A DNA stretch of 55,505 nt, taken from positions 1 through 55,505 of the forward strand of contig NZ_JAUHLI010000019.1 of NCBI RefSeq assembly GCF_036325985.1. Reading direction: 5' to 3'. Within the stretch, counting starts at the first letter, position 1; every line of letters begins with the position of its first letter. Source of the stretch: Alkalimonas cellulosilytica. Its GTDB lineage: Bacteria; Pseudomonadota; Gammaproteobacteria; Enterobacterales; Alteromonadaceae. This document shows positions 1 through 7,883 of this stretch, piece by piece. Made by a program: the position numbers and the translations under genes. The notes beneath the pieces were generated by a model. It had not been told where the DNA came from. It was given only the letters and a program-made list of their open reading frames with translations, and searched no databases.

Positions 1-17
1 ACGCGCTGTCAAGGCTG

Positions 18-37
18 AAAAGACAAATTTGTCTTTT
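18..37. promoter_or_regulatory. 20-bp perfect palindrome
   Basis: The left arm AAAAGACAAA is followed directly by its exact reverse complement, with no spacer. It lies about 100 bases before the RRM gene. It could be the A/T-flanked stem of a bidirectional terminator for a gene left of the window, or a dimeric regulator site. The sequence does not decide between these. Confidence 0.4.
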
Positions 38-140
38 ATCAGATTTCAGTTGGCTAGTTCCCGAGCAACCGCTAAGATTAAATCACCTGTTCCGCAGGTT
101 TTTACCATATTAATTCATTGACTCTTATAGGATATATCTT

Positions 141-608
141 ATGTTACCTACGTTACGAGCCACCTTACCTTACACCTTAGCGGTGGCTATTCTTGCTTTT
201 TTAGTGTTTTACCTGCTTGATCCAGCCTTACCTTCGTATGTTTCAGTTGTACTTGGCGTATTAGTCGCAGGAGTGCTGGTACCTATTCTGAGAGATGTCA
301 AAGGCAATGCCATCAACTTGAGCGACGATTTGGTCGAACAGATTTACCAAGGCGATACCGCAACTCTTTATGTCGGCAACCTGCCATACCGTGCTAATGA
401 AGAAGCGGTTCAACAGTTGTTCGAAACCAAAGGCGTGGTGCTGAATGTACGTTTGATGAAAGATCGCCAGACAGGACGTCGTCGAGGTTTTGGTTTTGTG
501 GAAGTAGCCACCAAAGATGCTGAAAAAATGATTCAGGCACTTAATGATAGCGAGTTCCAGGACAGAACACTGAAAGTCCGTGAAGCAAAAGATCGGCAAG
601 AAAACTAA
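141..608 (+). CDS. Membrane-anchored RRM RNA-binding protein
   Basis: This 155-residue protein has two hydrophobic segments at about residues 11-26 and 33-50, followed by one RNA recognition motif. The RNP2 motif LYVGNL is at 76-81 and the RNP1 motif RRGFGFVE at 114-121, and both carry the aromatic residues that stack on RNA bases. The hairpin-like membrane part should tether the domain to the inner face of the cytoplasmic membrane. Short proteins of this type with N-terminal membrane helices occur in Vibrio and Shewanella relatives, but their RNA targets are unknown to me. The ATG is preceded by AGGATAT at suitable spacing. The gene seems to be a single transcription unit, closed by the hairpin at 632-653. 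A role in membrane-proximal RNA handling is inference. Confidence 0.85.
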   Translation: MLPTLRATLPYTLAVAILAFLVFYLLDPALPSYVSVVLGVLVAGVLVPILRDVKGNAINLSDDLVEQIYQGDTATLYVGNLPYRANEEAVQQLFETKGVVLNVRLMKDRQTGRRRGFGFVEVATKDAEKMIQALNDSEFQDRTLKVREAKDRQEN

Positions 609-631
609 TCGCGACTCCCACACGATGCATT

Positions 632-661
632 GCAGCGCTAAAGTTAGCGCTGCTCTTCTTT
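632..661 (+). terminator. Hairpin terminator after the RRM gene
   Basis: GCAGCGCTAA and TTAGCGCTGC form a 10-bp inverted repeat around two bases (in practice an 8-bp stem with a 6-base loop). A T-rich tail, TCTTCTTT, follows. It sits 24 bases after the RRM stop codon. Confidence 0.7.
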
Positions 662-723
662 GTATTTGGCACCCCGCTTAAAAAAACGTAAGATCACGCT
701 TTTATGCTTGATCAGGATGCCGC

Positions 724-1818
724 ATGCGCCCAGGACAAACTTTTCCCGAACAATACGAAGCCCTGCTCACGTCCAAGCTTGGCTCAGTGCAGACCTTGTT
801 AGCCCCTTTGCAGCCTCCTGAAGTAGAGGTATTTCGTTCGCCAAGCGAGCACTACCGCTTACGGGCTGAGTTTCGCATCTGGCATGAAGGCGATGATCTG
901 TTTCATATTATGTTTGACCCGGCAACCAAAGAGCGGGTACGCATAGATCATTTCCCTGTCGCCGATAAACGCATCAGCAATATGATGCCCGTACTGTTAC
1001 AGCAGCTAAAAGACAACGATGAACTGCGCCGCCGCCTGTACCAAATCGATTATCTGACTGGCCTAAGTGGTGAATTGCTGATCACCTTGATCTACAAACG
1101 TCAGCTGGATGAAAACTGGCAACAGGCAGCCAATAGACTTAAACAGCAGCTGGCAGATTATGGACCGGTGGATCTGATTGGTCGGGCGCGAAAACAGAAA
1201 ATTGAACTGGATCGTGACTACATCATTGAGCAACTGCAGGTCGGACAAAGAACGCTGCGCTATCAGCAAATTGAAAACAGCTTTACGCAGCCAAACGGCG
1301 TAGTCAATCAACACATGCTGAGCTGGGCATGCGATGTCGCTAAGCAGCTAAAAGGCGACTTGCTGGAGTTGTATTGTGGCAATGGCAACTTTTCACTGGC
1401 ACTGGCAGCGCACTTTCATCAAGTGGTTGCAACCGAAATATCCCGCAAATCCATCCGCTCTGCTCAGTACAACTGCAGCCTGAATCACATCAAGAATGTA
1501 CAGGTGCTGCAAATGTCGGCAGAAGATGTCTCAGCAGCCTTACTCAAGAGCTCGCAGCTGAAGCAACTTGACTTATCAAACTTGCAGTTGAATACCGTGC
1601 TGGTCGACCCACCCCGGGCTGGCCTGGATCCAGCGACCGTGACGCTGGTGAGCCGCTTTGAAGACATTCTTTATATTTCCTGCAATCCGGAAACACTGAA
1701 AACGAATCTGGATGAGTTAGCGAAAACACACAGCATTGAACGCTTTGCAGTTTTTGATCAGTTCCCTTATACCCATCATCTGGAGTGTGGTGTCTGGCTG
1801 CGGAAAAAAGCACGCTAG
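724..1818 (+). CDS. trmA: tRNA (uracil-5-)-methyltransferase
   Basis: TrmA uses S-adenosylmethionine to methylate U54 of the tRNA T loop, giving ribothymidine. The 364 residues match the family length (366 in E. coli). The SAM-binding segment LELYCGNGNFSLALA starts near residue 213, and the VDPPRAG motif is at 294-300. The catalytic Cys is C320 in ISCNPETL, and the general-base Glu is E354 in HHLECGVW near the C-terminus. The N-terminal segment (PEQYEALLTSK) is also typical of TrmA rather than RlmC/RlmD, and there is no iron-sulfur cysteine cluster. The gene converges on fabR with only four bases between the stop codons. Proximity of trmA and fabR is familiar from enterobacteria. Confidence 0.97.
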   Translation: MRPGQTFPEQYEALLTSKLGSVQTLLAPLQPPEVEVFRSPSEHYRLRAEFRIWHEGDDLFHIMFDPATKERVRIDHFPVADKRISNMMPVLLQQLKDNDELRRRLYQIDYLTGLSGELLITLIYKRQLDENWQQAANRLKQQLADYGPVDLIGRARKQKIELDRDYIIEQLQVGQRTLRYQQIENSFTQPNGVVNQHMLSWACDVAKQLKGDLLELYCGNGNFSLALAAHFHQVVATEISRKSIRSAQYNCSLNHIKNVQVLQMSAEDVSAALLKSSQLKQLDLSNLQLNTVLVDPPRAGLDPATVTLVSRFEDILYISCNPETLKTNLDELAKTHSIERFAVFDQFPYTHHLECGVWLRKKAR

Positions 1819-1822
1819 CAGC

Positions 1823-2419
1823 TTATACGACCGGGGGCTTACTGCCTCCGGCCAACCAGCGTAACTGCTGAATGGTTTTTATGGTAATACGCTGCCGCAC
1901 TTCATCACTGGCATCCAGTGCATCAGCGCCAGCATGAAACACCAGGATCACCATGGCTTCCGCCTGAATTAATGCCATCTCAGCAGAACACTTGTTTTCT
2001 TTACGCAGATAATCGGCCAGTTCAGCACAAAAATGCTGAATTTCACGTGCAACAGCGCTTCGAAACGCCGCCGAGGTACCAGAGCGTTCGCGCAGCAGCA
2101 AACGGAACACATTGCTGTGCTGCATAATAAACTCCATAAAGGTTTCGACTGAGGTCTGGATCACGCTGCGATTATGCACGATGCGCTGCCTGGCCTGGCG
2201 CATCAGTTGCCGCAACATCAGGCCCGCCTCATCCACCAGGGTTAATCCCAATTCATCCATATCAGAAAAGTGACGATAAAAGGACGTTGGTGCGATTCCA
2301 GCCTCACGGGCTACCTCACGTAAACTCAGGCTGGCAAAGCTTTTGTCTGCGCTCAGCTGCTGAAAAGCGGCATTAATAATGGCGCGCCTGGTTTTCTCTT
2401 TTTGTTCAGCTCGGCTCAC
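1823..2419 (-). CDS. fabR: TetR-family repressor of unsaturated fatty acid synthesis
   Basis: FabR represses unsaturated fatty acid genes in response to the acyl-thioester pool. The 198-residue product has an N-terminal TetR helix-turn-helix (about residues 10-55, including SLREVAREAGIAPTSFYRHF) and an all-helical ligand domain with the FabR-typical stretch LLLRERSGTSAAFR. Similarity to E. coli FabR from memory is very high over the first 150 residues. The reading frame begins with GTG at 2419. An AGAG stretch lies upstream and no better ATG keeps the conserved N-terminus. It is divergent from the acyl desaturase gene, and a FabR-type palindrome lies between them, so it probably controls that gene and possibly itself. 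Confidence 0.95.
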   Translation of the reverse strand: MSRAEQKEKTRRAIINAAFQQLSADKSFASLSLREVAREAGIAPTSFYRHFSDMDELGLTLVDEAGLMLRQLMRQARQRIVHNRSVIQTSVETFMEFIMQHSNVFRLLLRERSGTSAAFRSAVAREIQHFCAELADYLRKENKCSAEMALIQAEAMVILVFHAGADALDASDEVRQRITIKTIQQLRWLAGGSKPPVV

Positions 2420-2488
2420 AGCGGCGTCTCTTTTTCACTGTCATTCATCGGATCCAGCTTGACCTGTTAACACGGCACCGGTACATTG

Positions 2489-2506
2489 GGCGTACATTTG
2501 TAAGCT
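2489..2506. promoter_or_regulatory. FabR operator candidate
   Basis: The core is GCGTACATTTGTAAGC, in which TACA and TGTA face each other around TT and the outer GC pairs also match. This resembles the FabR recognition palindrome upstream of fabA and fabB in E. coli (AGCGTAC...GTACGCT type). It lies 11 bases before the desaturase ATG, between that gene and fabR, in a position suited to repression of the desaturase. Confidence 0.7.
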
Positions 2507-2517
2507 GAAAATTATTT

Positions 2518-3648
2518 ATGCAAAAAGCCCCACTTATCTGGACCAATATTCTGGTCTTTAGCAGTACTTTCCTCGTTGCTTTGGTCGCAGTGCCCTGGTA
2601 TGCCATCGCGGTAGGCTTTGGCAAAGCAGAAATCATTGCCATGATCTTATGCCTTGGCTACTGCGGAATGTCAATTACCGCTGGCTATCATCGCTTGTGG
2701 TCGCACAAGTCCTATCAGGCACATCCAATACTGGAGTTTATCTTTGCCATTGGTGGTGCTTTCGCGTTGCAAAACAGTGCCATTCATTGGGCATCGGATC
2801 ATCGGGTGCACCACCGCCATGTCGATGACAACGATAAAGATCCTTATTCCGCCAGGCGCGGCTTTTGGTTCAGCCATATTGGCTGGATGCTGCGCGATTA
2901 CCAGGGGCCAGATCATTATACCTATGATAATGTCCGTGATTTACAAAAAAACAAAATTCTTCGCTTTCAGCACAAACATTATCTGGCGCTGGCGTTAGCG
3001 ACCAACATTGGTATTCCTATTTTATTGGGGCTGTTGCTTGGCAACCTCTGGGGCATGATCCTGCTGGTGGGCGTCTTGCGATTGGTGCTCAGCCATCATT
3101 TTACTTTCTTTATCAATTCACTGGCGCATATCTGGGGCAAGCAGACCTACACCGATCAAAATACCGCACGGGACAATGGTGTACTGGCACTGTTGACCTA
3201 TGGTGAAGGCTACCATAACTTCCATCACCTTTTTGAATACGATTACCGCAACGGCATTAAGTGGTGGCACTTTGATCCTACCAAGTGGCTGATCAAAGCA
3301 GGCTCCTGGGTAGGTTTAACCAGCAAACTACGCACCTGTCCGGAAGAGCGTATTGAGCAGGCTAAAGCGGCCATGCAATTACAGCATGCCAAGGCACGTT
3401 TATCAGCATTGCCGGATGCAGAGCAAATTCTGCATAAAATGGAGCTGGAGTATGAGCTGTTACTGGAACGGATGCAGGCTTATTATGAGCTGAAAAAAAG
3501 CCTGTTACTGCAACGCAAACAGCAATTGCAAAGTAGTCTGCAGGAGCACTATGCCGAGCTGAATATTCAAAAACAGTATCAGGAACTGAAAGCTTTGTTC
3601 ACCGAACAGCGCCGCCACTGGCGCCGGTTAACCACTGAGCTGGCTTAA
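2518..3648 (+). CDS. Membrane acyl-CoA/acyl-lipid delta-9-type desaturase
   Basis: This is a di-iron membrane desaturase that would insert a double bond into saturated acyl chains, adjusting membrane fluidity by an oxygen-dependent route. The three histidine boxes are visible: HRLWSH at 58-63, HRVHHRH at 95-101 and HNFHH at 233-237. Hydrophobic segments lie between them. The last ~95 residues (about 280-376) form a charged, Leu- and Gln-rich helical extension likely to be a coiled coil, which is not part of the catalytic core. The ATG lies just downstream of the FabR-like operator and the gene is divergent from fabR, so expression should follow the unsaturated acyl pool. The substrate (acyl-CoA or phospholipid acyl chain) cannot be told from sequence alone. 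Confidence 0.93.
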   Translation: MQKAPLIWTNILVFSSTFLVALVAVPWYAIAVGFGKAEIIAMILCLGYCGMSITAGYHRLWSHKSYQAHPILEFIFAIGGAFALQNSAIHWASDHRVHHRHVDDNDKDPYSARRGFWFSHIGWMLRDYQGPDHYTYDNVRDLQKNKILRFQHKHYLALALATNIGIPILLGLLLGNLWGMILLVGVLRLVLSHHFTFFINSLAHIWGKQTYTDQNTARDNGVLALLTYGEGYHNFHHLFEYDYRNGIKWWHFDPTKWLIKAGSWVGLTSKLRTCPEERIEQAKAAMQLQHAKARLSALPDAEQILHKMELEYELLLERMQAYYELKKSLLLQRKQQLQSSLQEHYAELNIQKQYQELKALFTEQRRHWRRLTTELA

Positions 3649-3665
3649 AGTCAGATGGCATCCAC

Positions 3666-3694
3666 AAAGGGGCAGCCACTGGCTGCCCTTTTTT
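3666..3694. terminator. Bidirectional terminator
   Basis: GGGCAGCC and GGCTGCCC form a perfect 8-bp stem around ACT, with AAA on the left and six T on the right. It separates the desaturase gene from the convergent DUF945-like gene and can serve both. Confidence 0.9.
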
Positions 3695-3700
3695 ATGTAG

Positions 3701-4657
3701 TTAATCATTCACACGCACGCGGACACCTGCAAACTCAATAAAATCATCCAGGCTATCCAACGCCTGAAAAGCCAGGCCATGCTCAAGTTCAGCCAACGGC
3801 AAAGGTTGCTGAAACTGGAAACCTAGCGTGAAGGACTCCGGTTGCTGCACAAAAACAATCAATTTTTGCCGCATGTCCGCCGGCAACCCCTCGGCTGTTG
3901 ATAACAGCATCAGTGCCATCCCCTGCATCACGCTGAAATCAGGCGCTTGGCCTTGTGCCGACAGCTGAGCCAGCAAACGCTGCAAAAAGCCATGATTCTC
4001 AATGCGAAGCTCACCGCTGGCTAGTGCAGCCGCCATCACTGCGGCGGTAAATTGCTCCACATAAGCTTCAGACTCCAGCATTGCCTGTTGTTCTGCTGAA
4101 CTCATCGCAGTGATATTGCTCAGTTGTTGCCAGACCGCTTGCATCCCGGCAAACTGAATGTGGTAGCGCAGCACAAATTCGTCATTAATACGGGTTTGCT
4201 GCGCCAGCTGCAGCTGGCCATTTCTCGCCTGGTACTGGTAACTATAATCACCATGCACCTTTACACTGCCTGCAAACTCTGCCAGCTCTGCCGGAACAAA
4301 CAACTGGGCACCACTGCCAAGCGTCAGACTACGCACCCGAACACTGCCCTGCTCGGATAAACGATGCGGTTTGATGCCATGGAGCTGAACCTGTTCAATC
4401 GTCAATAACTCACCAAGACCCTGCAGCTGCAGGCTCAAACCCTCAATCTGGTAGCGTGAGCGCAGCACACTGGCGCGCACGCCTTGGTATTGCAGTTGCA
4501 ATGCGGGCAATAACCCTTGCTCAGCCATCTCCGCATACGACTGATTCACTTCCGCAATTTGCGTTTTAATGGTCTTGCTGGCTTGATGGTTGGCCAGTTG
4601 TAGCCCAACCAACACCCCCCCCAGTAGTACCACTGGAATAAGCAGTTTTTTATTCAT
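3701..4657 (-). CDS. DUF945-like (YdgA-type) envelope protein
   Basis: The 318-residue product begins MNKKLLIPVVLLGGVLVGLQ, a single N-terminal membrane anchor or uncleaved signal, with the remainder predicted outside the cytoplasm. The body is rich in Gln, Leu and Ala. It has the alternating hydrophobic pattern and late 'P-E-S-F-T-L-G-F' type strands that recall DUF945/YdgA proteins, whose function is unknown. I chose the ATG at 4657, which has GGGA seven bases upstream, over an in-frame GTG at 4675 that adds only six residues. It is a single gene, divergent from the TRIC-type channel gene and convergent with the desaturase gene across a shared terminator. The family assignment is tentative. 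Confidence 0.6.
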   Translation of the reverse strand: MNKKLLIPVVLLGGVLVGLQLANHQASKTIKTQIAEVNQSYAEMAEQGLLPALQLQYQGVRASVLRSRYQIEGLSLQLQGLGELLTIEQVQLHGIKPHRLSEQGSVRVRSLTLGSGAQLFVPAELAEFAGSVKVHGDYSYQYQARNGQLQLAQQTRINDEFVLRYHIQFAGMQAVWQQLSNITAMSSAEQQAMLESEAYVEQFTAAVMAAALASGELRIENHGFLQRLLAQLSAQGQAPDFSVMQGMALMLLSTAEGLPADMRQKLIVFVQQPESFTLGFQFQQPLPLAELEHGLAFQALDSLDDFIEFAGVRVRVND

Positions 4658-4672
4658 AGTTCCCCAGCTTAA

Positions 4673-4688
4673 CACGGTAATTGCCGTG
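4673..4688. promoter_or_regulatory. Imperfect palindrome in a divergent promoter region
   Basis: CACGGTAATTGCCGTG has 5-base arms that match exactly and one mismatched pair inside. It lies between the DUF945-like gene (minus) and the TRIC-type channel gene (plus). It could be an operator for either; no matching regulator is evident. Confidence 0.25.
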
Positions 4689-4763
4689 AATTAACAGAGC
4701 TATCCTTCAGATTGAGTGGCATGCTAGCATATCAGCAATCATCGTGACACCGGGTATTGACTG

Positions 4764-5393
4764 ATGGATTATCTGCACTGGTTTGATTTAATGGGGGTGG
4801 CGGTGTTTGCGATCTCCGGCACTTTAGCTGCCTGGCGAAAGCAAATGGACGGTTTTGGCGTGTTAGTTTTAGCAACGGTCACTGCCATTGGCGGTGGTAG
4901 CCTGCGCGATGTGTTGCTGGATGTCCCTGTGGTGTGGATGAACAACAACAATTACTTCATTGCGATTTTCAGCGCCGCGCTAATCACCATCGTACTGCTA
5001 AGAAAACGCCTCACAATCCCCAATAACACCCTGCAATTCTTTGATGCGATTGGACTGGCGTTTTTCGTAATTATGGGCACTCAGAAAGCCCTGGATCATG
5101 GCACCTCCTATTTTGTGGCGGTTATGATGGGTACCATGAGTGGGGTCGCCGGTGGCATGATCCGTGATGTGCTTTGCCGGGAAATCCCGATGGTATTTCG
5201 TGGCGAGCTTTACGCCTTTGCCTGTATCTTTGGCGGCACCATCTATATTCTGGTTCAACTTGCTGGCGCAACAACCCTGATAGCCATGTTGCTTGGTATG
5301 AGCAGCCTGCTTGCACTGCGACTGGCAGCCATTAAATGGCAGCTAACCATCCCAGTATTTGGCAAACACTCATCCGACTTAGGTGAACCTTAA
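4764..5393 (+). CDS. TRIC/UPF0126-family inner membrane channel (YadS-like)
   Basis: This 209-residue polytopic protein has about seven membrane helices arranged as two similar halves. Each half contains the family motif: GGGSLRDVLL near residue 50 and GGMIRDVLCREIP near residue 130. The family is related to eukaryotic trimeric intracellular cation channels, and bacterial members conduct monovalent cations in vitro. YadS and YicG have also been linked to amino-acid (glycine) uptake, so the physiological substrate is open. Its stop codon overlaps that of the convergent barrel gene in the shared tetranucleotide TTAA, so no terminator can lie between them. Confidence 0.9.
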   Translation: MDYLHWFDLMGVAVFAISGTLAAWRKQMDGFGVLVLATVTAIGGGSLRDVLLDVPVVWMNNNNYFIAIFSAALITIVLLRKRLTIPNNTLQFFDAIGLAFFVIMGTQKALDHGTSYFVAVMMGTMSGVAGGMIRDVLCREIPMVFRGELYAFACIFGGTIYILVQLAGATTLIAMLLGMSSLLALRLAAIKWQLTIPVFGKHSSDLGEP

Positions 5394-7072
5394 AAGTAAT
5401 ACTCCAGCGTCAGTTGAATGTAATCATCACGCCGTAGCCAGTACAATAGCTCGTCCGGGTAACGACTGTGAAAGAGCCAGCCATCGACGCGTAATCTTAG
5501 CCGTTCCCCCAAGCGGGTCGATGCTTCAAGGTAAGCACTGCGGCTATGGCTTCGATCCAGATCTTGCATCATGCCAAACAAGATTTCGGAGCCAGCCGCA
5601 TCATTGAGCGCTAATCGCCAACCGACAAAAACATCATTTTGTGCAATGGTCGCTGCGCCAAGCCCCCGGCTATCGTACTGATACTCCAGCAGCCAACCCA
5701 GATCCCAGAAGTGATCATTGATACCAACCTGAGTGTATTCAAAGCCGGTCACCAGGGCTTTGGAGTGCTCTTGCTCTGTATGCCGGTACACTGCTTCAGT
5801 TTTCCATAACCAGGACCCCAGCACCCACTGTGCATCCAGCCCCAACTGCTTCAATTGCGGATAAAAAGGTAGTAAGGATTGCTCTGTTGGCAACAACACT
5901 GGCTCTCGTGCTGTGCCCTGGAAATAACTCAGCCCCAGATCCAGACTGCTGAACTGTTGTGACCAGCGCAGCGCCCAATCCAGGTGACTGCGCTTATGGC
6001 GCGACTCATACAAAGCGGCCGAGGTGTCTACGGGTTGTGGCAGACGCAATCGCCCTTTTTCTCCGGCAAATTTTCGCTCGCGAAAATACGGCAGCAGATA
6101 AGCCTGGACAGTGCCATAGTCGCGAATAAGACTCAGTTGCAGCATCGGCTGCCCCAACTTACTTTCGCCATCCGGCCTGTCCAGTAAATCACGCTGATTG
6201 ATCACATCCACCAGTCGCTGTGACTCTACCGCCCCCCAGAAGACTTTATTGATACCGGCCCTTAACTCCCAATCACCACCAAAATACAGCCAGTACGCTT
6301 CGGAAATATCCAGCAGGTGACGGGCACTGTCCCGTTGGTCCCACCGCATATAGGGTGAAAACACCAGAGTATGGCTACGGTCATCCGACTGCCAGTAACC
6401 CTCCAGCTCAAAACTGACACTGCTGTGCCATTGCGCCTGCTGCTGCAAGCCGGTCTGAGGATACCAGCGAGGCATCAGGTTCAGCTGGGAAAACCATTCG
6501 ACTTGCTGCCAGAAACCAGGCCCTGGCTCAGTTACTGCAACCGTTGGGGCAGCATGATTGCTGACTCCCATGGTGTTATCAGCACTGGATGAGACGATTT
6601 GTGGAGCCTTCGTTGCCGTAGCAGCCTCTGACTGCCAGGTTGGCTGTGGTTCAGCTATCACGACTGCGGGCCTGCTGTTTTTACTTGGCAGTTCTGCAGT
6701 ATCAACCTGAGTGATCGTTGATGACTGCCGGACTGACGAAGCCAGCAAGGCAGCTCGTGCATCTGCCATCACCTGCTCAGCTAGCTCCGGATTTTGTTGC
6801 ATCATCTGTTCGCGGCTTGGTAATTGAAGGATGATGCCATGGCGTAATTGATTCGGGTCGCCCTGCTGAAAAGCCTGTGGGTTTAATTCACGAATCGCTT
6901 GCATCACCTGCGACATACTGACACTGAGATCCGGTCGGATCTCAGTGGCGATGCGCCATAAGGTTTCATCCGGCAGCACCTGTCGCTGCCTGCTGGTTTC
7001 TGCAGTGGCTGGTATCGCACAGAACACCAGGCACAGACCAAGCAGGCACAAAGGCTTAGGCCGTATTCTCAT
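5390..7072 (-). CDS. Outer-membrane barrel protein with N-terminal FimV-like LysM domain
   Basis: The 560-residue protein has a signal peptide (about 1-24, ending PATAE). A domain at about 26-88 follows the FimV N-terminal pattern closely: Q-LPDETLW-IA, then RPD-SVS--Q-M-AI---NP-AF, then N-LR-G--L-LP. Such LysM-like domains bind peptidoglycan. After a low-complexity linker (about 90-185), the rest alternates short Tyr/Trp-rich strands and ends LTLEYYF, as expected of an outer-membrane beta barrel of the DUF1302-like type. The ATG at 7072 has GGGAG upstream; a longer frame would run into the LolA-like gene. It is third in an operon after an RND transporter and a LolA-like protein, 13 bases after the latter. 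It would provide an outer-membrane endpoint anchored to the cell wall. Function inferred from context. Confidence 0.75.
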   Translation of the reverse strand: MRIRPKPLCLLGLCLVFCAIPATAETSRQRQVLPDETLWRIATEIRPDLSVSMSQVMQAIRELNPQAFQQGDPNQLRHGIILQLPSREQMMQQNPELAEQVMADARAALLASSVRQSSTITQVDTAELPSKNSRPAVVIAEPQPTWQSEAATATKAPQIVSSSADNTMGVSNHAAPTVAVTEPGPGFWQQVEWFSQLNLMPRWYPQTGLQQQAQWHSSVSFELEGYWQSDDRSHTLVFSPYMRWDQRDSARHLLDISEAYWLYFGGDWELRAGINKVFWGAVESQRLVDVINQRDLLDRPDGESKLGQPMLQLSLIRDYGTVQAYLLPYFRERKFAGEKGRLRLPQPVDTSAALYESRHKRSHLDWALRWSQQFSSLDLGLSYFQGTAREPVLLPTEQSLLPFYPQLKQLGLDAQWVLGSWLWKTEAVYRHTEQEHSKALVTGFEYTQVGINDHFWDLGWLLEYQYDSRGLGAATIAQNDVFVGWRLALNDAAGSEILFGMMQDLDRSHSRSAYLEASTRLGERLRLRVDGWLFHSRYPDELLYWLRRDDYIQLTLEYYF

Positions 7073-7085
7073 GGATACGCTCCCG

Positions 7086-7883
7086 CTAGCGGGCACGTTG
7101 CAACGCATTTTGGTCGAAGTCCGCATCGGTCAAACCACGGTCAAACAAAATTTCGTTCAGCAGCAAACTGGTGCTTTTCTGGTTCTGCACATTGACCATC
7201 TCCATCCGGTGCGGCCGCCAGAACTTGTCTTTGTACAGCTGATAATCATGCATGGTTAAGGTTTTTAGTAAGCTGTCACGGCGATCAAAATATTCGATTT
7301 GCTGCACGCGGTAGTGGCTTTTATCAATCCATACCAGCATACGGCTGTAGCCGGAAAACTCATCTAGCGGAATTTGCTCCACCACGTAGCACTCCTCACC
7401 ATCCATCATTTCACTCCGCAGGTAACGGAAGCTGAACTTTTCCAGCTCAAACGAGCTTAAATCCTCGTAAGCAAATTCACTGCCCATAAAAGGGCCCGAC
7501 TTATTGCGCGATACAATGCGACGCACCCGATTCACAGCCGGTAAGAATAACCACTGTTCATCCGGTACCATCGTCTTGGTGTGGGTTAGAAACGCAGAGC
7601 CCCTGACATCTCGTGGTTCATCAAAGATAGTTAACGCTTTATCGCCATCATCCGGCATTTCCAGCGTGAGCGTGCGCATTTCACGCCGACTCTCACGGCC
7701 ACGGGCATCGCGCAGTACCATGGTCATGCTGGCCTCAGTGTCCCCCCAGCCAGTATCACGGACTTTACGCTCGGTCGAGATCCGCAGCCCCTCTTCTGCT
7801 GCAGCCTGTTCATCTGCCCAGGCTGTTGTGATCAGTAAACCAATACAAAGACTAAGCAGAAGTTTTTGCAGAGAATGTCTCAT
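7086..7883 (-). CDS. LolA-like periplasmic outer-membrane lipoprotein-sorting family protein
   Basis: The 265-residue product has a signal peptide (MRHSLQKLLLSLCIGLLITTAWA) and the pattern of the 'outer membrane lipoprotein-sorting protein' family, paired with MMPL/RND exporters in many proteobacteria. Recognisable parts are GWGDTEASM, DEPRDVRGSAFL, QWLFLPAVNRVRRI and GPFMGSEFAYEDL. The fold is the open half-barrel of LolA/LolB, which holds a lipid or acyl chain. The start at 7883 overlaps the end of the transporter gene by 32 bases, so the two are co-transcribed. It would accept a hydrophobic substrate from the transporter and pass it towards the outer membrane. The substrate is not known. 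Confidence 0.85.
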   Translation of the reverse strand: MRHSLQKLLLSLCIGLLITTAWADEQAAAEEGLRISTERKVRDTGWGDTEASMTMVLRDARGRESRREMRTLTLEMPDDGDKALTIFDEPRDVRGSAFLTHTKTMVPDEQWLFLPAVNRVRRIVSRNKSGPFMGSEFAYEDLSSFELEKFSFRYLRSEMMDGEECYVVEQIPLDEFSGYSRMLVWIDKSHYRVQQIEYFDRRDSLLKTLTMHDYQLYKDKFWRPHRMEMVNVQNQKSTSLLLNEILFDRGLTDADFDQNALQRAR

